Assembly (NCBI RefSeq): GCF_000820765.1 | Contig: NZ_CCYH01000036.1 | Coordinates: 124,001 to 188,000 of the forward strand | DNA length: 64,000 nt | Reading direction: 5' to 3' | Origin: Candidatus Soleaferrea massiliensis AP7 | GTDB lineage: Bacteria > Bacillota > Clostridia > Oscillospirales > Ruminococcaceae | Shown: positions 16,361-25,290 of the stretch, piece after piece | Numbering within the stretch: the first letter of the stretch is position 1 | Layout of the letters: each line of letters opens with the position of its first letter | Program-made: the position numbers and the translations under genes | The notes under the pieces: generated by a model | What the model was told of the DNA's origin: nothing | What the model saw: only the letters and a program-made list of their open reading frames with translations | Databases searched by the model: none

Positions 16361-17761
16361 TTAGAGGGGATGCACCTTGTTTTCCATGTCGACATGCTCG
16401 CCGTCCACGCCGTACTTCTTGTTGCGGCGGTTTTCGAAGAACTTGATGGCGACCTGGCCGAACTGTGCATAGGAGAGGACGTCCTCTTCCTGCTCGATGA
16501 GTTCCGGCGGAATCTCGGAACGCAGCTTACCAAGCTCCGGCTTCAGCTGGTCTGCCGGACGGCAGGTGATCGGCTTTTCGCCGCCCAGAATGCGTTTCTG
16601 GAATTCCGGATCGATCTTGACCGGAGTTTTTCCGTATTCGCCCTTGACCAGTCCCTTGAACTCCTTCGTGACCATCTTGTAGCGCTCACCCATGATGACG
16701 TTGAACACCGCCTGGGTGCCGACGATCTGGGAGGACGGCGTGACCAGCGGCGGATAACCGGCATCCTTGCGGACATTCGGCACCTCGCGCAGCACTTCGT
16801 CGAGCTTGTCTTCCTTGCCGGCCTGTTTGAGCTGGGAAACCAGGTTGGACAGCATGCCGCCCGGAACCTGATACAAGAGGGTGTTCGCGTCGACGCCCAG
16901 CAGCTTCGGATTCAGCAGGCCGCTTTCAAGATATTTCTCACGCAGCTTGACACAGTGTTCACGGACAATGTTGAGCTTCTTGAGATCGAGACCGGTGTCG
17001 TACTCGGTTCCCTGCAGCGCGGCGACCATCGACTCAGTGGCCGGATGGGAGGTTCCCAGCGCAAGCGGGGACATCGCGGTGTCGATGATGTCGACGCCGG
17101 CTTCAATCGCCTTCAGCTCAGCCATCGAAGCGAGTCCGGAGGTGTAATGGGTGTGCAGCTGGATCGGAATCTTGACGGTTTTCTTGAGTTCCTTGACCAG
17201 CTCATACGCCACATACGGCGTGATGAGTCCGGCCATATCCTTGACACAAATGGAATCCGCACCGGTGTTCTCAAGCTGTTTTGCATAATTGACAAAATAT
17301 TTGATGTCGTGCACCGGGCTGGTCGTGTAGGACAGAACCGCCTGCAGGTGCGCGCCTTCTTTTTTGGTCGCCTTGATCGCCGTTTCCAAATTGCGGATAT
17401 CATTGAGCGCATCGAAGATACGCAGGATATCGATGCCGTTGGAGACCGATTTCTGAACAAAGTACTCGACCACATCGTCGGCATAGTGACGATAGCCCAG
17501 CATATTCTGGCCCCTGAACAGCATCTGCAGCTTGGTGTTCGGCATATGCTTGCGGATGATGCGCAGTCTTTCCCACGGGTCCTCATCGAGGAAACGCAGG
17601 CAGGCATCGAACGTTGCGCCGCCCCAGACCTCTGCGGAATAGAATCCCACATCGTCGATTGCTTTGAGCATCGGCAGCATGTCGTCCAATGTCATACGGG
17701 TTGCAATCAGGGATTGGTGAGCATCACGCAATACGGTTTCCGTTATCTTTACCTGACTCAT
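16361..17761 (-). CDS. Pyruvate/oxaloacetate carboxyltransferase subunit (5S / OadA-type, no biotin domain)
   Basis: 466 residues of the post-TIM-barrel carboxyltransferase family (oxaloacetate decarboxylase alpha, pyruvate carboxylase C-domain, transcarboxylase 5S). Landmarks: TVLRDAHQSLIATRM (metal Asp and substrate residues), FRGQNMLGYRHYADD, CVKDMAGLITP with the carbamylated-type Lys, and HTHYTSG with metal His residues. The C-terminal biotin domain of OadA is absent; the carrier is the separate next gene upstream. It should move CO2 between biotin and pyruvate/oxaloacetate. Last gene of a three-gene operon. Confidence 0.92.
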   Translation of the reverse strand: MSQVKITETVLRDAHQSLIATRMTLDDMLPMLKAIDDVGFYSAEVWGGATFDACLRFLDEDPWERLRIIRKHMPNTKLQMLFRGQNMLGYRHYADDVVEYFVQKSVSNGIDILRIFDALNDIRNLETAIKATKKEGAHLQAVLSYTTSPVHDIKYFVNYAKQLENTGADSICVKDMAGLITPYVAYELVKELKKTVKIPIQLHTHYTSGLASMAELKAIEAGVDIIDTAMSPLALGTSHPATESMVAALQGTEYDTGLDLKKLNIVREHCVKLREKYLESGLLNPKLLGVDANTLLYQVPGGMLSNLVSQLKQAGKEDKLDEVLREVPNVRKDAGYPPLVTPSSQIVGTQAVFNVIMGERYKMVTKEFKGLVKGEYGKTPVKIDPEFQKRILGGEKPITCRPADQLKPELGKLRSEIPPELIEQEEDVLSYAQFGQVAIKFFENRRNKKYGVDGEHVDMENKVHPL

Positions 17762-17786
17762 TATTCTACCACCTTTTCCCTAAAAA

Positions 17787-18149
17787 TTATTTCAAAGAGA
17801 CAACCACATCGTCGGAGTTGACCGATGCGCCCTTCTGGACATGAACGGCGTCGACGGTGCCGTCCTGCGGCGCCATGATTTCGTTCTCCATCTTCATTGC
17901 CTCGAGGATTACCAGAACATCGCCCTTTTTGACCTGCTGGCCTGCGGACACCTTGATATCCAGGATGGTGCCCGGCATCGGCGCTTTCACCTGTACCGCG
18001 CCTGCGGATGCCTTCGGTGCAGCCGGAGCTGCGGCAGGTGCCGGTGCTGCCGGGGCCGGAGCCACTGGAGCGGCCGGTGCACAAGCGCCCATCTCTTCTA
18101 CGCTGACGTCATATGCTTTGCCGTTTACGGTTACATTAAATCTTTTCAT
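17787..18149 (-). CDS. Biotin carboxyl carrier protein (1.3S-like)
   Basis: 120 residues: an N-terminal strand region (KRFNVTVNGKAYDVSVEE), an Ala/Pro-rich flexible linker (residues 24-48), then a biotinyl domain with EAMKMENE; Lys86 in AMKM is the attachment site for BirA. The linker type and length match the small carriers of Na+-pumping decarboxylases and Propionibacterium transcarboxylase 1.3S. It lies between the two carboxyltransferase genes with short gaps and presumably shuttles carboxybiotin between them. Confidence 0.95.
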   Translation of the reverse strand: MKRFNVTVNGKAYDVSVEEMGACAPAAPVAPAPAAPAPAAAPAAPKASAGAVQVKAPMPGTILDIKVSAGQQVKKGDVLVILEAMKMENEIMAPQDGTVDAVHVQKGASVNSDDVVVSLK

Positions 18150-18205
18150 ATGAACAAATCCTTTCTATCTCAATACACGGTCATTCATTTTTATAGGAGC
18201 ATCCC

Positions 18206-19612
18206 TTAGAACGGGATGATGCTGTGCTTCTTCGGCAGCTTGGCGACCCTCTTGGATTCGAGCATCTCAAGCGCGCTCAGGATGACCTTGCGGGTGTCCG
18301 CCGGGTCGATGACATCCTCGATGCTTCCGTCGGCCGCGGCCGCGAATGCGTTTGCGGAGGTCTCCATGTATTCCTGCTCGACAGCCGCTCTGCCCTTTTT
18401 CGCGGTGATCTTGTCGCCCATCAGGATGGCAACCGCCGTCTGCGGCTCAAGCGCCGAGATCACGGCGTCCGGCCACGCAACAGTCAGGTCTGCGCCGGCG
18501 TTTTTGCCGGCCAGCGCGATGAACGCGCTTCCATAGGCCTTGCCGGTCACGACCGATACCTTTGGGCAGGTGGCTTCCGCATAGACATGCGCCAGCTTGG
18601 CCGCTTCCCGGATGCTTCCGGCAAGCTCCGCCTCGCTCGACGCGACAAAGCCTTCGGTGTCCACAAAGGTGATGACCGGAAGCTGGAACGCATCGCAGAA
18701 CGAGACGATCCGCGCAATCTTCGAGCAGTCGTCGGATGTGAGCTTCGCGGAATTCTTCGTCGCAAGCATCGCGCAGGTATATCCGCCCATCGTCGCAAGC
18801 GCGGCGTAGACGTTTGTGCCAAATTCTTTATAAAGCTCCATCAGGCTGTCCTGATCAGCTACGGTTCTGAGCGTTGCGGCGATATCGCCTTCCACAACCT
18901 GCACCGCATCGGCGCCTGCAAATTCACAGACCGGGGAGGCCGCGAGGTTGTTCATCGGCAGCATGGCCACGAGGTTTCTCGCGCTCTTAACAGCGTCTTC
19001 CTTTGTTTTTTCCACGATCTGCGCAACGCCGGACAGCGCCGCGTTTTTAGCGGTTCCCGCGCCTTCGACCTTTTCACCCTTTGCCTTGGCGACAAACGGC
19101 GCGGTCATGAAGAACTGCGCATCCTCGCTCATCACGACGAAATCAGCGCTGCAGGCGATCATTGCCGCGGTGCCGGCACAGGTGCCGACCACAACGGAAA
19201 CCTGCGGCACAACGCCGGAAAGGTTGTTGACATACGAAAGCATTTCGCCATAGGCTGCCAGCGCGTCGTTGCCTTCGGCCAGTCTGGCGCCGTTGGAATC
19301 GTAGATGCCGACAACCGGCGCGCCGGTCTTGATGGCCAGATCATAGACCTTTTTGATTTTCGCCGCATGGACTCTGCCCACCGCGCCGCCGAAGACCTTC
19401 GGGTCCTGTGCAAACGCATAGCAGGGGGTGCCGAACACCGTGCCGTAGCCGGTGACGACGCCGGCCGGCTTTCCGTCCACCTTTGCAAAAGCATCCAGTT
19501 CCACAAAGCTGCCTTCATCGAACAGGATACCGAGCCTCTCACGCGCCGGTGTGGGCTTCATGAAATCCGAACGGGCAGCGTTAAGAAGATTCATACCGCT
19601 TTCTGCACTCAT
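18206..19612 (-). CDS. Acyl-CoA carboxyltransferase subunit (12S / MmdA-type)
   Basis: 468 residues with the two crotonase-like halves of the acyl-CoA carboxylase beta family: PARERLGILFDEGSFVELD, FGGAVGRVHAAKIKKVYDLA, SNGARLAEG, VVGTCAGTAA and in the second half ITFVDTEGFVASSEAE and GKAYGSAFIALAG. It matches methylmalonyl-CoA decarboxylase alpha / transcarboxylase 12S by pattern, but the acyl-CoA is not provable from sequence. Start at ATG 19612 with GGAGG nine bases upstream; a codon further upstream is less likely. First gene of the operon, behind the promoter at 19699-19727. Confidence 0.9.
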   Translation of the reverse strand: MSAESGMNLLNAARSDFMKPTPARERLGILFDEGSFVELDAFAKVDGKPAGVVTGYGTVFGTPCYAFAQDPKVFGGAVGRVHAAKIKKVYDLAIKTGAPVVGIYDSNGARLAEGNDALAAYGEMLSYVNNLSGVVPQVSVVVGTCAGTAAMIACSADFVVMSEDAQFFMTAPFVAKAKGEKVEGAGTAKNAALSGVAQIVEKTKEDAVKSARNLVAMLPMNNLAASPVCEFAGADAVQVVEGDIAATLRTVADQDSLMELYKEFGTNVYAALATMGGYTCAMLATKNSAKLTSDDCSKIARIVSFCDAFQLPVITFVDTEGFVASSEAELAGSIREAAKLAHVYAEATCPKVSVVTGKAYGSAFIALAGKNAGADLTVAWPDAVISALEPQTAVAILMGDKITAKKGRAAVEQEYMETSANAFAAAADGSIEDVIDPADTRKVILSALEMLESKRVAKLPKKHSIIPF

Positions 19613-19698
19613 GTGAATTATCCTCCATTTCCTAACCAAACAAATTTGAAATTCCCCAAATGGAAATCCTCTATCTGAAAAAAGTTGATTCTGATTCT

Positions 19699-19727
19699 AT
19701 TATACAATTTTGTTATTAAAATAACAA
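19699..19727 (-). promoter_or_regulatory. Promoter with overlapping Rex-like palindrome, carboxyltransferase operon
   Basis: Minus strand TTGTTA (19722-19727), 17-bp spacer, TATAAT (19699-19704). The -35 box is one arm of an 18-bp perfect palindrome, TTGTTATTTTAATAACAA on the minus strand (19710-19727). Its outer arms TTGTTA/TAACAA have the same spacing as the clostridial Rex operator TTGTTAANNNNTTAACAA, differing at one position per arm. This suggests NADH/NAD+-responsive repression, by inference only. Confidence 0.7.
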
Positions 19728-19736
19728 GGATTTTTT

Positions 19737-20117
19737 TTACTTTCTGCAATTTCTGAAGGTTTTGAAAAAATCCTCAATCGAAAACACGATGTTTTTTGTA
19801 AAATGTAACGGGAGCAGGATTTGACAAACCTCCTCAGGAATCGCGTCGTCCAGGACAGCTTCCCCAACGCCGCGGGAAAGCGCAAGGTTCAGCACGGCCC
19901 GCAGCAATCCGTCATACAGGCTTGTCCCATATTCCGGCTCACAGCGCACGCCTTTGATAACCAGCCTGTCCGCCTCAAATCCGTACACGCAGAACCCAAC
20001 CGTGTCCTGTCCGTCCACCGCATGAAACGCGCGGCGTCCATCCTCATAGGGAATGCCGAGAAGCCCGCAGTCCCTGCGTATGTCATCCCTACTTGCCGAA
20101 TCGATGATCTCAAGCAT
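19737..20117 (-). CDS. Small GNAT-like protein
   Basis: 126 residues. A GNAT-like strand-helix order can be seen: a central strand (GFCVYGFEADRLVIKGVRC), then a helix after EPEYGTSLYDGLLRAVLNLA, but the acetyl-CoA loop Q/RxxGxG/A is not clear, so an acetyltransferase activity is uncertain. It starts four bases after the rluB stop and is probably co-transcribed with it. Function unassigned. Confidence 0.65.
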   Translation of the reverse strand: MLEIIDSASRDDIRRDCGLLGIPYEDGRRAFHAVDGQDTVGFCVYGFEADRLVIKGVRCEPEYGTSLYDGLLRAVLNLALSRGVGEAVLDDAIPEEVCQILLPLHFTKNIVFSIEDFFKTFRNCRK

Positions 20118-20120
20118 GTC

Positions 20121-21071
20121 CTATCTTCCTCTCGGCGGGCGCTTGCCCGGCTTTTTGCTCACGCGGGAATCGTCCCACTCGAAGCCGCCGGTGTGGCGTT
20201 TGGCCGGAAAGCGCGGTTCCTTGGCCTTCGGCGGTTTCGGGGCATCCTTTTTCAAGGAGCGCGGCCTTTCTTCGTAGATGACCTTTCCTTCCCGCTTTTC
20301 GGCGGCGCCCGACGGCTTGCCGGACTGCCTGCGCGAGGCCGTCACCGCCATCTGCCTGAGCGCCTTGACCTCTTCGTTTGTGAGGAACCGCCATTCGCCG
20401 GGCTTCAGCATGCCGAGCTTGACGCTGCCCACGGCGGTGCGCCGCAGCCTTGCAACCTCCAGCCCGACCGCCTCGCACATCTTGCGGATCTGCCGGTTGC
20501 GGCCCTCGGTGATGGACATCTGCATGACCGCGCGGTCCGGCTCCTTGGTCAGCACCTTGATCTCAGCCGGCAGCGTCATGACGCCGTCGATCTCCACGCC
20601 CTGCGCGAGCTTGAGAAGCTGCTCGTCATTCACATCCGGACGCACCGTGACACGGTAGGTCTTCGGGACATGGTAGCGCGGATGCATCATCATGTTCGCG
20701 AACTCCCCGTCGTTCGTAAAGATCAAAAGGCCTTCGGTATTGCGGTCCAGCCTGCCGATCGGGTAGACCTTCGCGGGCGCGTTCTCCACCAGCTCGGCCA
20801 CACACCGCCGGTCCATCTCGTCGCTGAGGGTCGTCACATAGCCGCGCGGCTTGTGCAGGGCCAGATAGTACTTGGTGATCTTTTTCCCCTTTGAGATGTT
20901 CTCCCCGTCAACCGCAATGATGTCCTTGCGGGGATTCACCTTCATGCCGATTGCAGCGGGCCGTCCGTTGACGGTGACCCGCCGGTTCAGTATCGCCTCT
21001 TCGGCCTTCCTCCTGGACATCACGCCGAGTTCCGATATTACTTTTTGTATACGCACGTTATTATTATCCAT
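20121..21071 (-). CDS. rluB: Ribosomal large-subunit pseudouridine synthase, RsuA/RluB family
   Basis: 316 residues: S4 RNA-binding domain (residues 7-55, IQKVISELGVMSRRKAEEAI) and a catalytic domain with YPIGRLDRNTEGLLIFTND, where the Asp of GRLD is the catalytic nucleophile, then TEGRNRQIRKMCEAVG. The C-terminal 70 residues are Lys/Arg/Pro-rich and low in complexity, likely a disordered rRNA-binding tail. It modifies a 23S (or 16S) uridine during ribosome assembly; the exact site cannot be told. Confidence 0.93.
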   Translation of the reverse strand: MDNNNVRIQKVISELGVMSRRKAEEAILNRRVTVNGRPAAIGMKVNPRKDIIAVDGENISKGKKITKYYLALHKPRGYVTTLSDEMDRRCVAELVENAPAKVYPIGRLDRNTEGLLIFTNDGEFANMMMHPRYHVPKTYRVTVRPDVNDEQLLKLAQGVEIDGVMTLPAEIKVLTKEPDRAVMQMSITEGRNRQIRKMCEAVGLEVARLRRTAVGSVKLGMLKPGEWRFLTNEEVKALRQMAVTASRRQSGKPSGAAEKREGKVIYEERPRSLKKDAPKPPKAKEPRFPAKRHTGGFEWDDSRVSKKPGKRPPRGR

Positions 21072-21196
21072 TTTGTACTCCCTTTTACCTCAAAGCCGAA
21101 CTTTGGGCCGGCCTTTTTTACAATTCCTGCGGAACGCTTTTTGACGTTCCAATCTGACGAACCGCTCTCCTGATAGAGTTCCCGGCATTCTTCCGG

Positions 21197-22354
21197 TCAT
21201 CCAAACAGCCCCTTGAACCAGTCTATGATGCCGGAAAAGAAGCCGCCCGCTTTGTCGGAAAGGCTTTCTTCTTTTTTATATGTAAACGCCGCGCCGACAT
21301 CCGATGCGGCAATCAGCGGCACCGACGCCATCAATTCCCCATCCACGCGGTACTGCAGCTGCCCGATGACATCGCCTGCCTTCACCGGCGCGTATAGAAA
21401 TGGTTCTGTCGTCACAACCGGCTGGACCTTCTGCGCTTCCTCGTCGGTCAGCAGAATCTGCACCGGACCGGAGACCTTCGCCTGCACGGTCGGGGCGGTT
21501 CCGCCGGTGACCTTGACCGGATAGCTTTCGGCGGCTTCCATTGTCCGCATCTTCAGCGTGGCAAAGCCCGCGTCGTAATACTTCGCATGGTCCGCCCAGT
21601 CGTTCGGGTCGTTAAGTGTCACGCAGATCAGCGTGACGCCGTCCCGTTCGGCGGCGGACACCAGGCAGCGCTTTGCCGCATCCGTGAAGCCGGTCTTGAC
21701 GCCGATGCAGCCGTCATACATTTCGATGAGCTTGTTGTGATTCTTGAGCCAGCGTTTAAACGGCGGATTGCCGAACTCGACCTGCGCGGCGGATTCCTTG
21801 CAGATGCTCTTGAACAGCGGGTTCTGCATCGCGATCCTTGCGAGCTGTGCGAGGTCATAGGCGGTTGTGTAATGCCCGTCTGCATCCAGTCCCGACGGCG
21901 TGACAAAATGGGTGTCTTTGAGCCCCAGCTCGGCCGCCTTCGCATTCATCATATCCGCGAATTTTTCCGCGCTGCCGCCGATGCGCATCGCGACGACGTT
22001 GGCCGCGTCGTTGCCGGATGGCAGAATCATGCCGTAGCAGAGGGTCAGCAGGTTGACACGGTCCCCCTCGGTCAACCCCATCGAGGAGCCCTCCACCTTG
22101 ATGGCCTCCGGGTCCACTGTGAAGTAGGAGGTCAGATCCGGCTGTTCCAGCGCAATCAGCGTGGTCATAATTTTGGTGGTGCTGGCCATCGGCAGCTTTG
22201 CCTTTTCATTCTGCGCGGACAGCACGCGGCCGGAATCCGCATCGATCAGGATCGAAGCCTTCGCGCTTGTCGCGCATTCGAAGGCCGACACCGGCAGTGC
22301 AACACCGAGCAGCAGCGAAAGGGCCAGCAGTATTCCTGTAATCTTTTTGAGCAT
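21197..22354 (-). CDS. D-alanyl-D-alanine carboxypeptidase (DacF/PBP5-type, S11)
   Basis: 385 residues from the ATG at 22354, which has a GGGGGAA site. Signal peptide about 1-24 ending VSA. Active-site triad motifs are complete: STTK (Ser58, Lys61), SGN in LPSGNDAANVV, and KTG in GVKTGFTDAA. A C-terminal beta-domain (PBP5_C) and a short amphipathic tail (FFSGIIDWFKGLFG) should anchor it to the outer membrane face. It trims stem peptides; DacF-type enzymes often work in forespore cortex formation, which fits the sporulation gene next to it. Confidence 0.95.
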   Translation of the reverse strand: MLKKITGILLALSLLLGVALPVSAFECATSAKASILIDADSGRVLSAQNEKAKLPMASTTKIMTTLIALEQPDLTSYFTVDPEAIKVEGSSMGLTEGDRVNLLTLCYGMILPSGNDAANVVAMRIGGSAEKFADMMNAKAAELGLKDTHFVTPSGLDADGHYTTAYDLAQLARIAMQNPLFKSICKESAAQVEFGNPPFKRWLKNHNKLIEMYDGCIGVKTGFTDAAKRCLVSAAERDGVTLICVTLNDPNDWADHAKYYDAGFATLKMRTMEAAESYPVKVTGGTAPTVQAKVSGPVQILLTDEEAQKVQPVVTTEPFLYAPVKAGDVIGQLQYRVDGELMASVPLIAASDVGAAFTYKKEESLSDKAGGFFSGIIDWFKGLFG

Positions 22355-22419
22355 ACACCGTTCCCCCAATTTTCATGGTATCTCGGCGAATGCGCAGGGG
22401 TTCTTCATAACCGAAGAAA

Positions 22420-22443
22420 AGGGCAAACCCGTTTGCCCTTTTT
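22420..22443. terminator. Terminator between ytfJ and dacF-like gene
   Basis: AAAAGGGCAAA/TTTGCCCTTTT with a 4-base loop; T-rich on both strands. It separates ytfJ transcription from the carboxypeptidase. Confidence 0.85.
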
Positions 22444-22527
22444 TCATCCTGTTTGATTGACAGCCCATTCACCGGCAGGATTCTGTCCTGCGATACAGTT
22501 TATGCAGCGTGGGCTTCAAAAATACGG

Positions 22528-22986
22528 TTATTCGGTTGGTTCTTTGTGTTTCGGCTTGTCCACATTGATCTTGCCGCCGGCTTTGTCCTGCGCGTCCGCT
22601 TTTTCGGCGGACTTCTTGGCCTTTTCGGTCTTGATGATGCCGCTGACCTTGTCGATCAGCTCCGGCACGGCGTCGACAAGACGGTCTGCGGTGCTGCCGC
22701 CCGACGCGTCGATCTGCAGCAGCTTGACATTGCCGTTCGTGATCGCGATGAAGGCGATCGGGTTGATCGAAACGCCGCCGCCGCTTCCGCCGCCGAACAG
22801 CTCCTTCGGCTTGGAGGTCGGCAGGTCCGAACCGCCGGACGCAAATCCGAACGAAACCTTGGAGACCGGGATGATGATCGTGTCCCCCGCCTCAATCGGC
22901 TGGCCGACGATGGTGTTGGCGTCCACCAGCTGACGCAGCTTCTGCATCGCCGTGTCCATAAGCCCCTGTATTGGATGTTCACTCAT
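22528..22986 (-). CDS. ytfJ: YtfJ/GerW-family sporulation protein
   Basis: 152 residues with the GerW/YtfJ pattern: an N-terminal helix (PIQGLMDTAMQKLRQLVDAN), TIVGQPIEAGDTIIIPVSKV, a glycine-rich loop ELFGGGSGGGVSINPIAFIA, and a charged tail. The family is made in the forespore and affects germination in Bacillus. The start overlaps the DUF2953 stop by four bases (ATGA), an arrangement conserved with ytfI-ytfJ in other Firmicutes. Confidence 0.93.
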   Translation of the reverse strand: MSEHPIQGLMDTAMQKLRQLVDANTIVGQPIEAGDTIIIPVSKVSFGFASGGSDLPTSKPKELFGGGSGGGVSINPIAFIAITNGNVKLLQIDASGGSTADRLVDAVPELIDKVSGIIKTEKAKKSAEKADAQDKAGGKINVDKPKHKEPTE

Positions 22987-23612
22987 TGTAATGCACCGCC
23001 CTTTACATAATCTTGTTCATTCTGTTTTGTTTTCTGTTTGCCTACCAAGCCCGTCAGCAGACCGAACAGCACCCTGCCGCCCGCTGTCAGCACAGCAAAC
23101 GGAATCAGCCGAATGGTTGCCAGCATGCGGTATTCGTTCTCTTCCCGATCAAAATCGGGAAGGATGTCTATTTCAATTTTGCCGAATGAAACCCAGTTTT
23201 TGAGCAGCGTGACGGCGGAATAGACGCCGGCGCACCATTTTCCATAGTTGACCGCCGTCTGGGCCGCGTCCCCGCTGGCAACCACGATATGCAGGTTCAG
23301 CCGCGACACCTTGAGATGCTTTAAAATCATCCGGACGCCATGCCGGGAGGATTTTAAAAATTCCCACAGAAAGCGCAGCCGATCCTTGGCATCCCCTTTT
23401 GGGGATTCCTTTGGCGCCGTCTTCTTTCCGCCTGCCTGCTTGATCTCCTTCTTCGCTTCCTTTTTCGCCTTCTTGGGCTTCGAAGTATCCACCGCCACAA
23501 AGCGGATGAAATACCGCACCGACACCTTAAACGCACCGTCATATTCAAAGCTGATCCAGACCGGCATGCACAGCAGCAGCAATATGGCAGCCAGCACATA
23601 AAGAAACCACAT
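22983..23612 (-). CDS. DUF2953 membrane protein (YtfI-like)
   Basis: 209 residues from the ATG with GAGAGGTGG eight bases upstream (a GTG four codons earlier is possible). One N-terminal transmembrane helix (WFLYVLAAILLLLCMPVWI), a Lys-rich low-complexity stretch (about 50-80), then the DUF2953 core with MILKHLKVSRLNLHIVVASG and ILPDFDREE. Unknown function; its pairing with ytfJ suggests a role in sporulation. The 264 bases upstream to scpB hold no gene I can support. Confidence 0.85.
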   Translation of the reverse strand: MWFLYVLAAILLLLCMPVWISFEYDGAFKVSVRYFIRFVAVDTSKPKKAKKEAKKEIKQAGGKKTAPKESPKGDAKDRLRFLWEFLKSSRHGVRMILKHLKVSRLNLHIVVASGDAAQTAVNYGKWCAGVYSAVTLLKNWVSFGKIEIDILPDFDREENEYRMLATIRLIPFAVLTAGGRVLFGLLTGLVGKQKTKQNEQDYVKGGALQ

Positions 23613-23876
23613 ATGCAAACCCACCTCTCACGTTTGTCAGTCCATCGCTTCAGAGTTCCATCTGCCGCACAGCGGTTCTTTGGAGAAAAAGGCGTCAGCC
23701 GGATTAGACCAGATCAGCCGGATCAGACCCAGTTAGGATGAAAGTGCGTTCACGCGCTTATATCCGCACAGCAGCCAGGGCCGCTGTGGAATCCATCCAT
23801 GCACCGGCGCGCCGCCTGAGCGGTTCCCTTATGCTGAACGGCCTTTTCCCGGTTTGGCCTGCATCGGTCCGCCGTT

Positions 23877-24521
23877 TTAATCGGTCAGGCTCTCCGGATT
23901 CCCCGGTTCATCCGTCCCGGCTTCCTGTTCTTTGACCGGTTCCTCAGCCGCTTGGGTCTGTGTCTCCGATTCGTCTTCGGACGGCGTTTCCTCTTCTGAA
24001 TCCTCCGGAAGCTTGGGAAGGTCATCCAGTCCGGACAGGCCGAAGCACCGCAGGAAATTGGCCGTCGTACGGTAGGAAAGCGGCTTGCCGGGCAATTCCA
24101 GGCGTCCGGCCTCCTCGATCAGGCCCTTTTCAATCAGGTTGTTGACGATGCGGGAGCTGTCCACGCCGCGAACCTGTTCCACAAACGATTTGGACACCGG
24201 CTGGTTGTACGCGATGATCGCGAGCACCTCCATCGCCGCCGGTGACAGCGGGACGTTCCTGCGGATGTCCAGCGCCTGCTTGATGGCGCCTGCATACTCG
24301 CTTCTGGTGCAGATCTGCAGTCTGTCGCCAAGCCGAAGCACCTGCAAAGCGCTCTGCATTTCCTCATACCGGTCGTTCAGGATGTCCGCGAGCTTGAATA
24401 CCGTTGCGTCGTCGGTCAAAAGTATCTCACTGATGCGCTTTATCTGGACCGGTTCCCCGCTTGCGAAGAGAATCGCCTCCATCTCCGCGCGCATCCTGTT
24501 GATTTCCAACTGTTCTTCCAC
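23877..24521 (-). CDS. scpB: Segregation and condensation protein B
   Basis: About 214 residues of paired winged-helix domains: MRAEMEAILFASGEPVQIK, then VLAIIAYNQPVSKSFVEQVR and GVDSSRIVNNLIEKGLIEE, typical for ScpB. The acidic, Glu/Thr-rich C-terminus (EDSEEETPSEDESETQTQ) is longer than the core. Start chosen at GTG 24521, six bases after AGAAGGGGA; an in-frame ATG within scpA has no site. ScpB joins ScpA and SMC in chromosome condensation. Confidence 0.93.
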   Translation of the reverse strand: MEEQLEINRMRAEMEAILFASGEPVQIKRISEILLTDDATVFKLADILNDRYEEMQSALQVLRLGDRLQICTRSEYAGAIKQALDIRRNVPLSPAAMEVLAIIAYNQPVSKSFVEQVRGVDSSRIVNNLIEKGLIEEAGRLELPGKPLSYRTTANFLRCFGLSGLDDLPKLPEDSEEETPSEDESETQTQAAEEPVKEQEAGTDEPGNPESLTD

Positions 24522-24537
24522 CGCCGTTCCCCTTCTG

Positions 24538-25284
24538 TTATGCATCCATCTCATCGATTTCATCGAGACCGTCCAGCGGCCTCGGTTCCTTCATGTTCAA
24601 ACGAATCGCGTCGGTTTCACCGCTCATCAGAATCCTGCCGGATTTGATGAGCTCCAGCACGGCTAAAAAGGTCGCCACCAGTTCGGACCGTTCCTGGCTC
24701 TGCTCGAACAGGCCGTGATAGGTGAGAAATTCATTGCCGTACAGCCTGCGCAGGATGTAGATGATCCGTGAGCGCACCGAAATGACCCGCCTGCTGACCA
24801 GCGGACTGAACACTTTGGGGGACACCGGTAATTTTTGCCGATGTTTGCCCAGTGTATTCAGATATGCCGAAAATATTTCGTTTGGATTGTGCCGCAGCTG
24901 ATAAATGGTGTCCACCTCGAGCTCGTCCGGCTCCTTGGTGAAGATGTCGTAGCCGACGTTGCGCGCCGCAAGCTCCGCGGCGACCTGCTTGCAGACCTGG
25001 TATTCGAGCAGCTGGCCGGTCAATTCCTGCCTGAGCCGCTCTTCCTCCTCGTGCTTCGGCAACAGCGAAACGGTCTTGATATAGACCAGCCGCGCCGCCA
25101 TCTCTATAAACTCGCTGGCAATCTCGATATCCTGTAGCTGTATCCCATCGAGATACAGCAGGTACTGCTCCAGCAGCTTCGCGATCTCAATGTCGTAGAT
25201 GTCCAGCTTGTGCTTTGCGATCAGATGCAGCAGAAGGTCCAGCGGGCCCTCAAACTGCTCGAGCTTGAACGATAATTTTTCCAT
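24538..25284 (-). CDS. scpA: Segregation and condensation protein A
   Basis: 248 residues, kleisin of the SMC complex: N-terminal FEGPLDLLLHLIAKHKLDIYDI (key residues FEGPLDLLLHLI), middle helices RLVYIKTVSLLPK, and a C-terminal winged helix ending FLAVLELIKSGRILM. Six bases after the site-2 protease gene and just before scpB, so the three form one transcription unit from the promoter at 26076-26104. Confidence 0.96.
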   Translation of the reverse strand: MEKLSFKLEQFEGPLDLLLHLIAKHKLDIYDIEIAKLLEQYLLYLDGIQLQDIEIASEFIEMAARLVYIKTVSLLPKHEEEERLRQELTGQLLEYQVCKQVAAELAARNVGYDIFTKEPDELEVDTIYQLRHNPNEIFSAYLNTLGKHRQKLPVSPKVFSPLVSRRVISVRSRIIYILRRLYGNEFLTYHGLFEQSQERSELVATFLAVLELIKSGRILMSGETDAIRLNMKEPRPLDGLDEIDEMDA

Positions 25285-25290
25285 GTCCGG

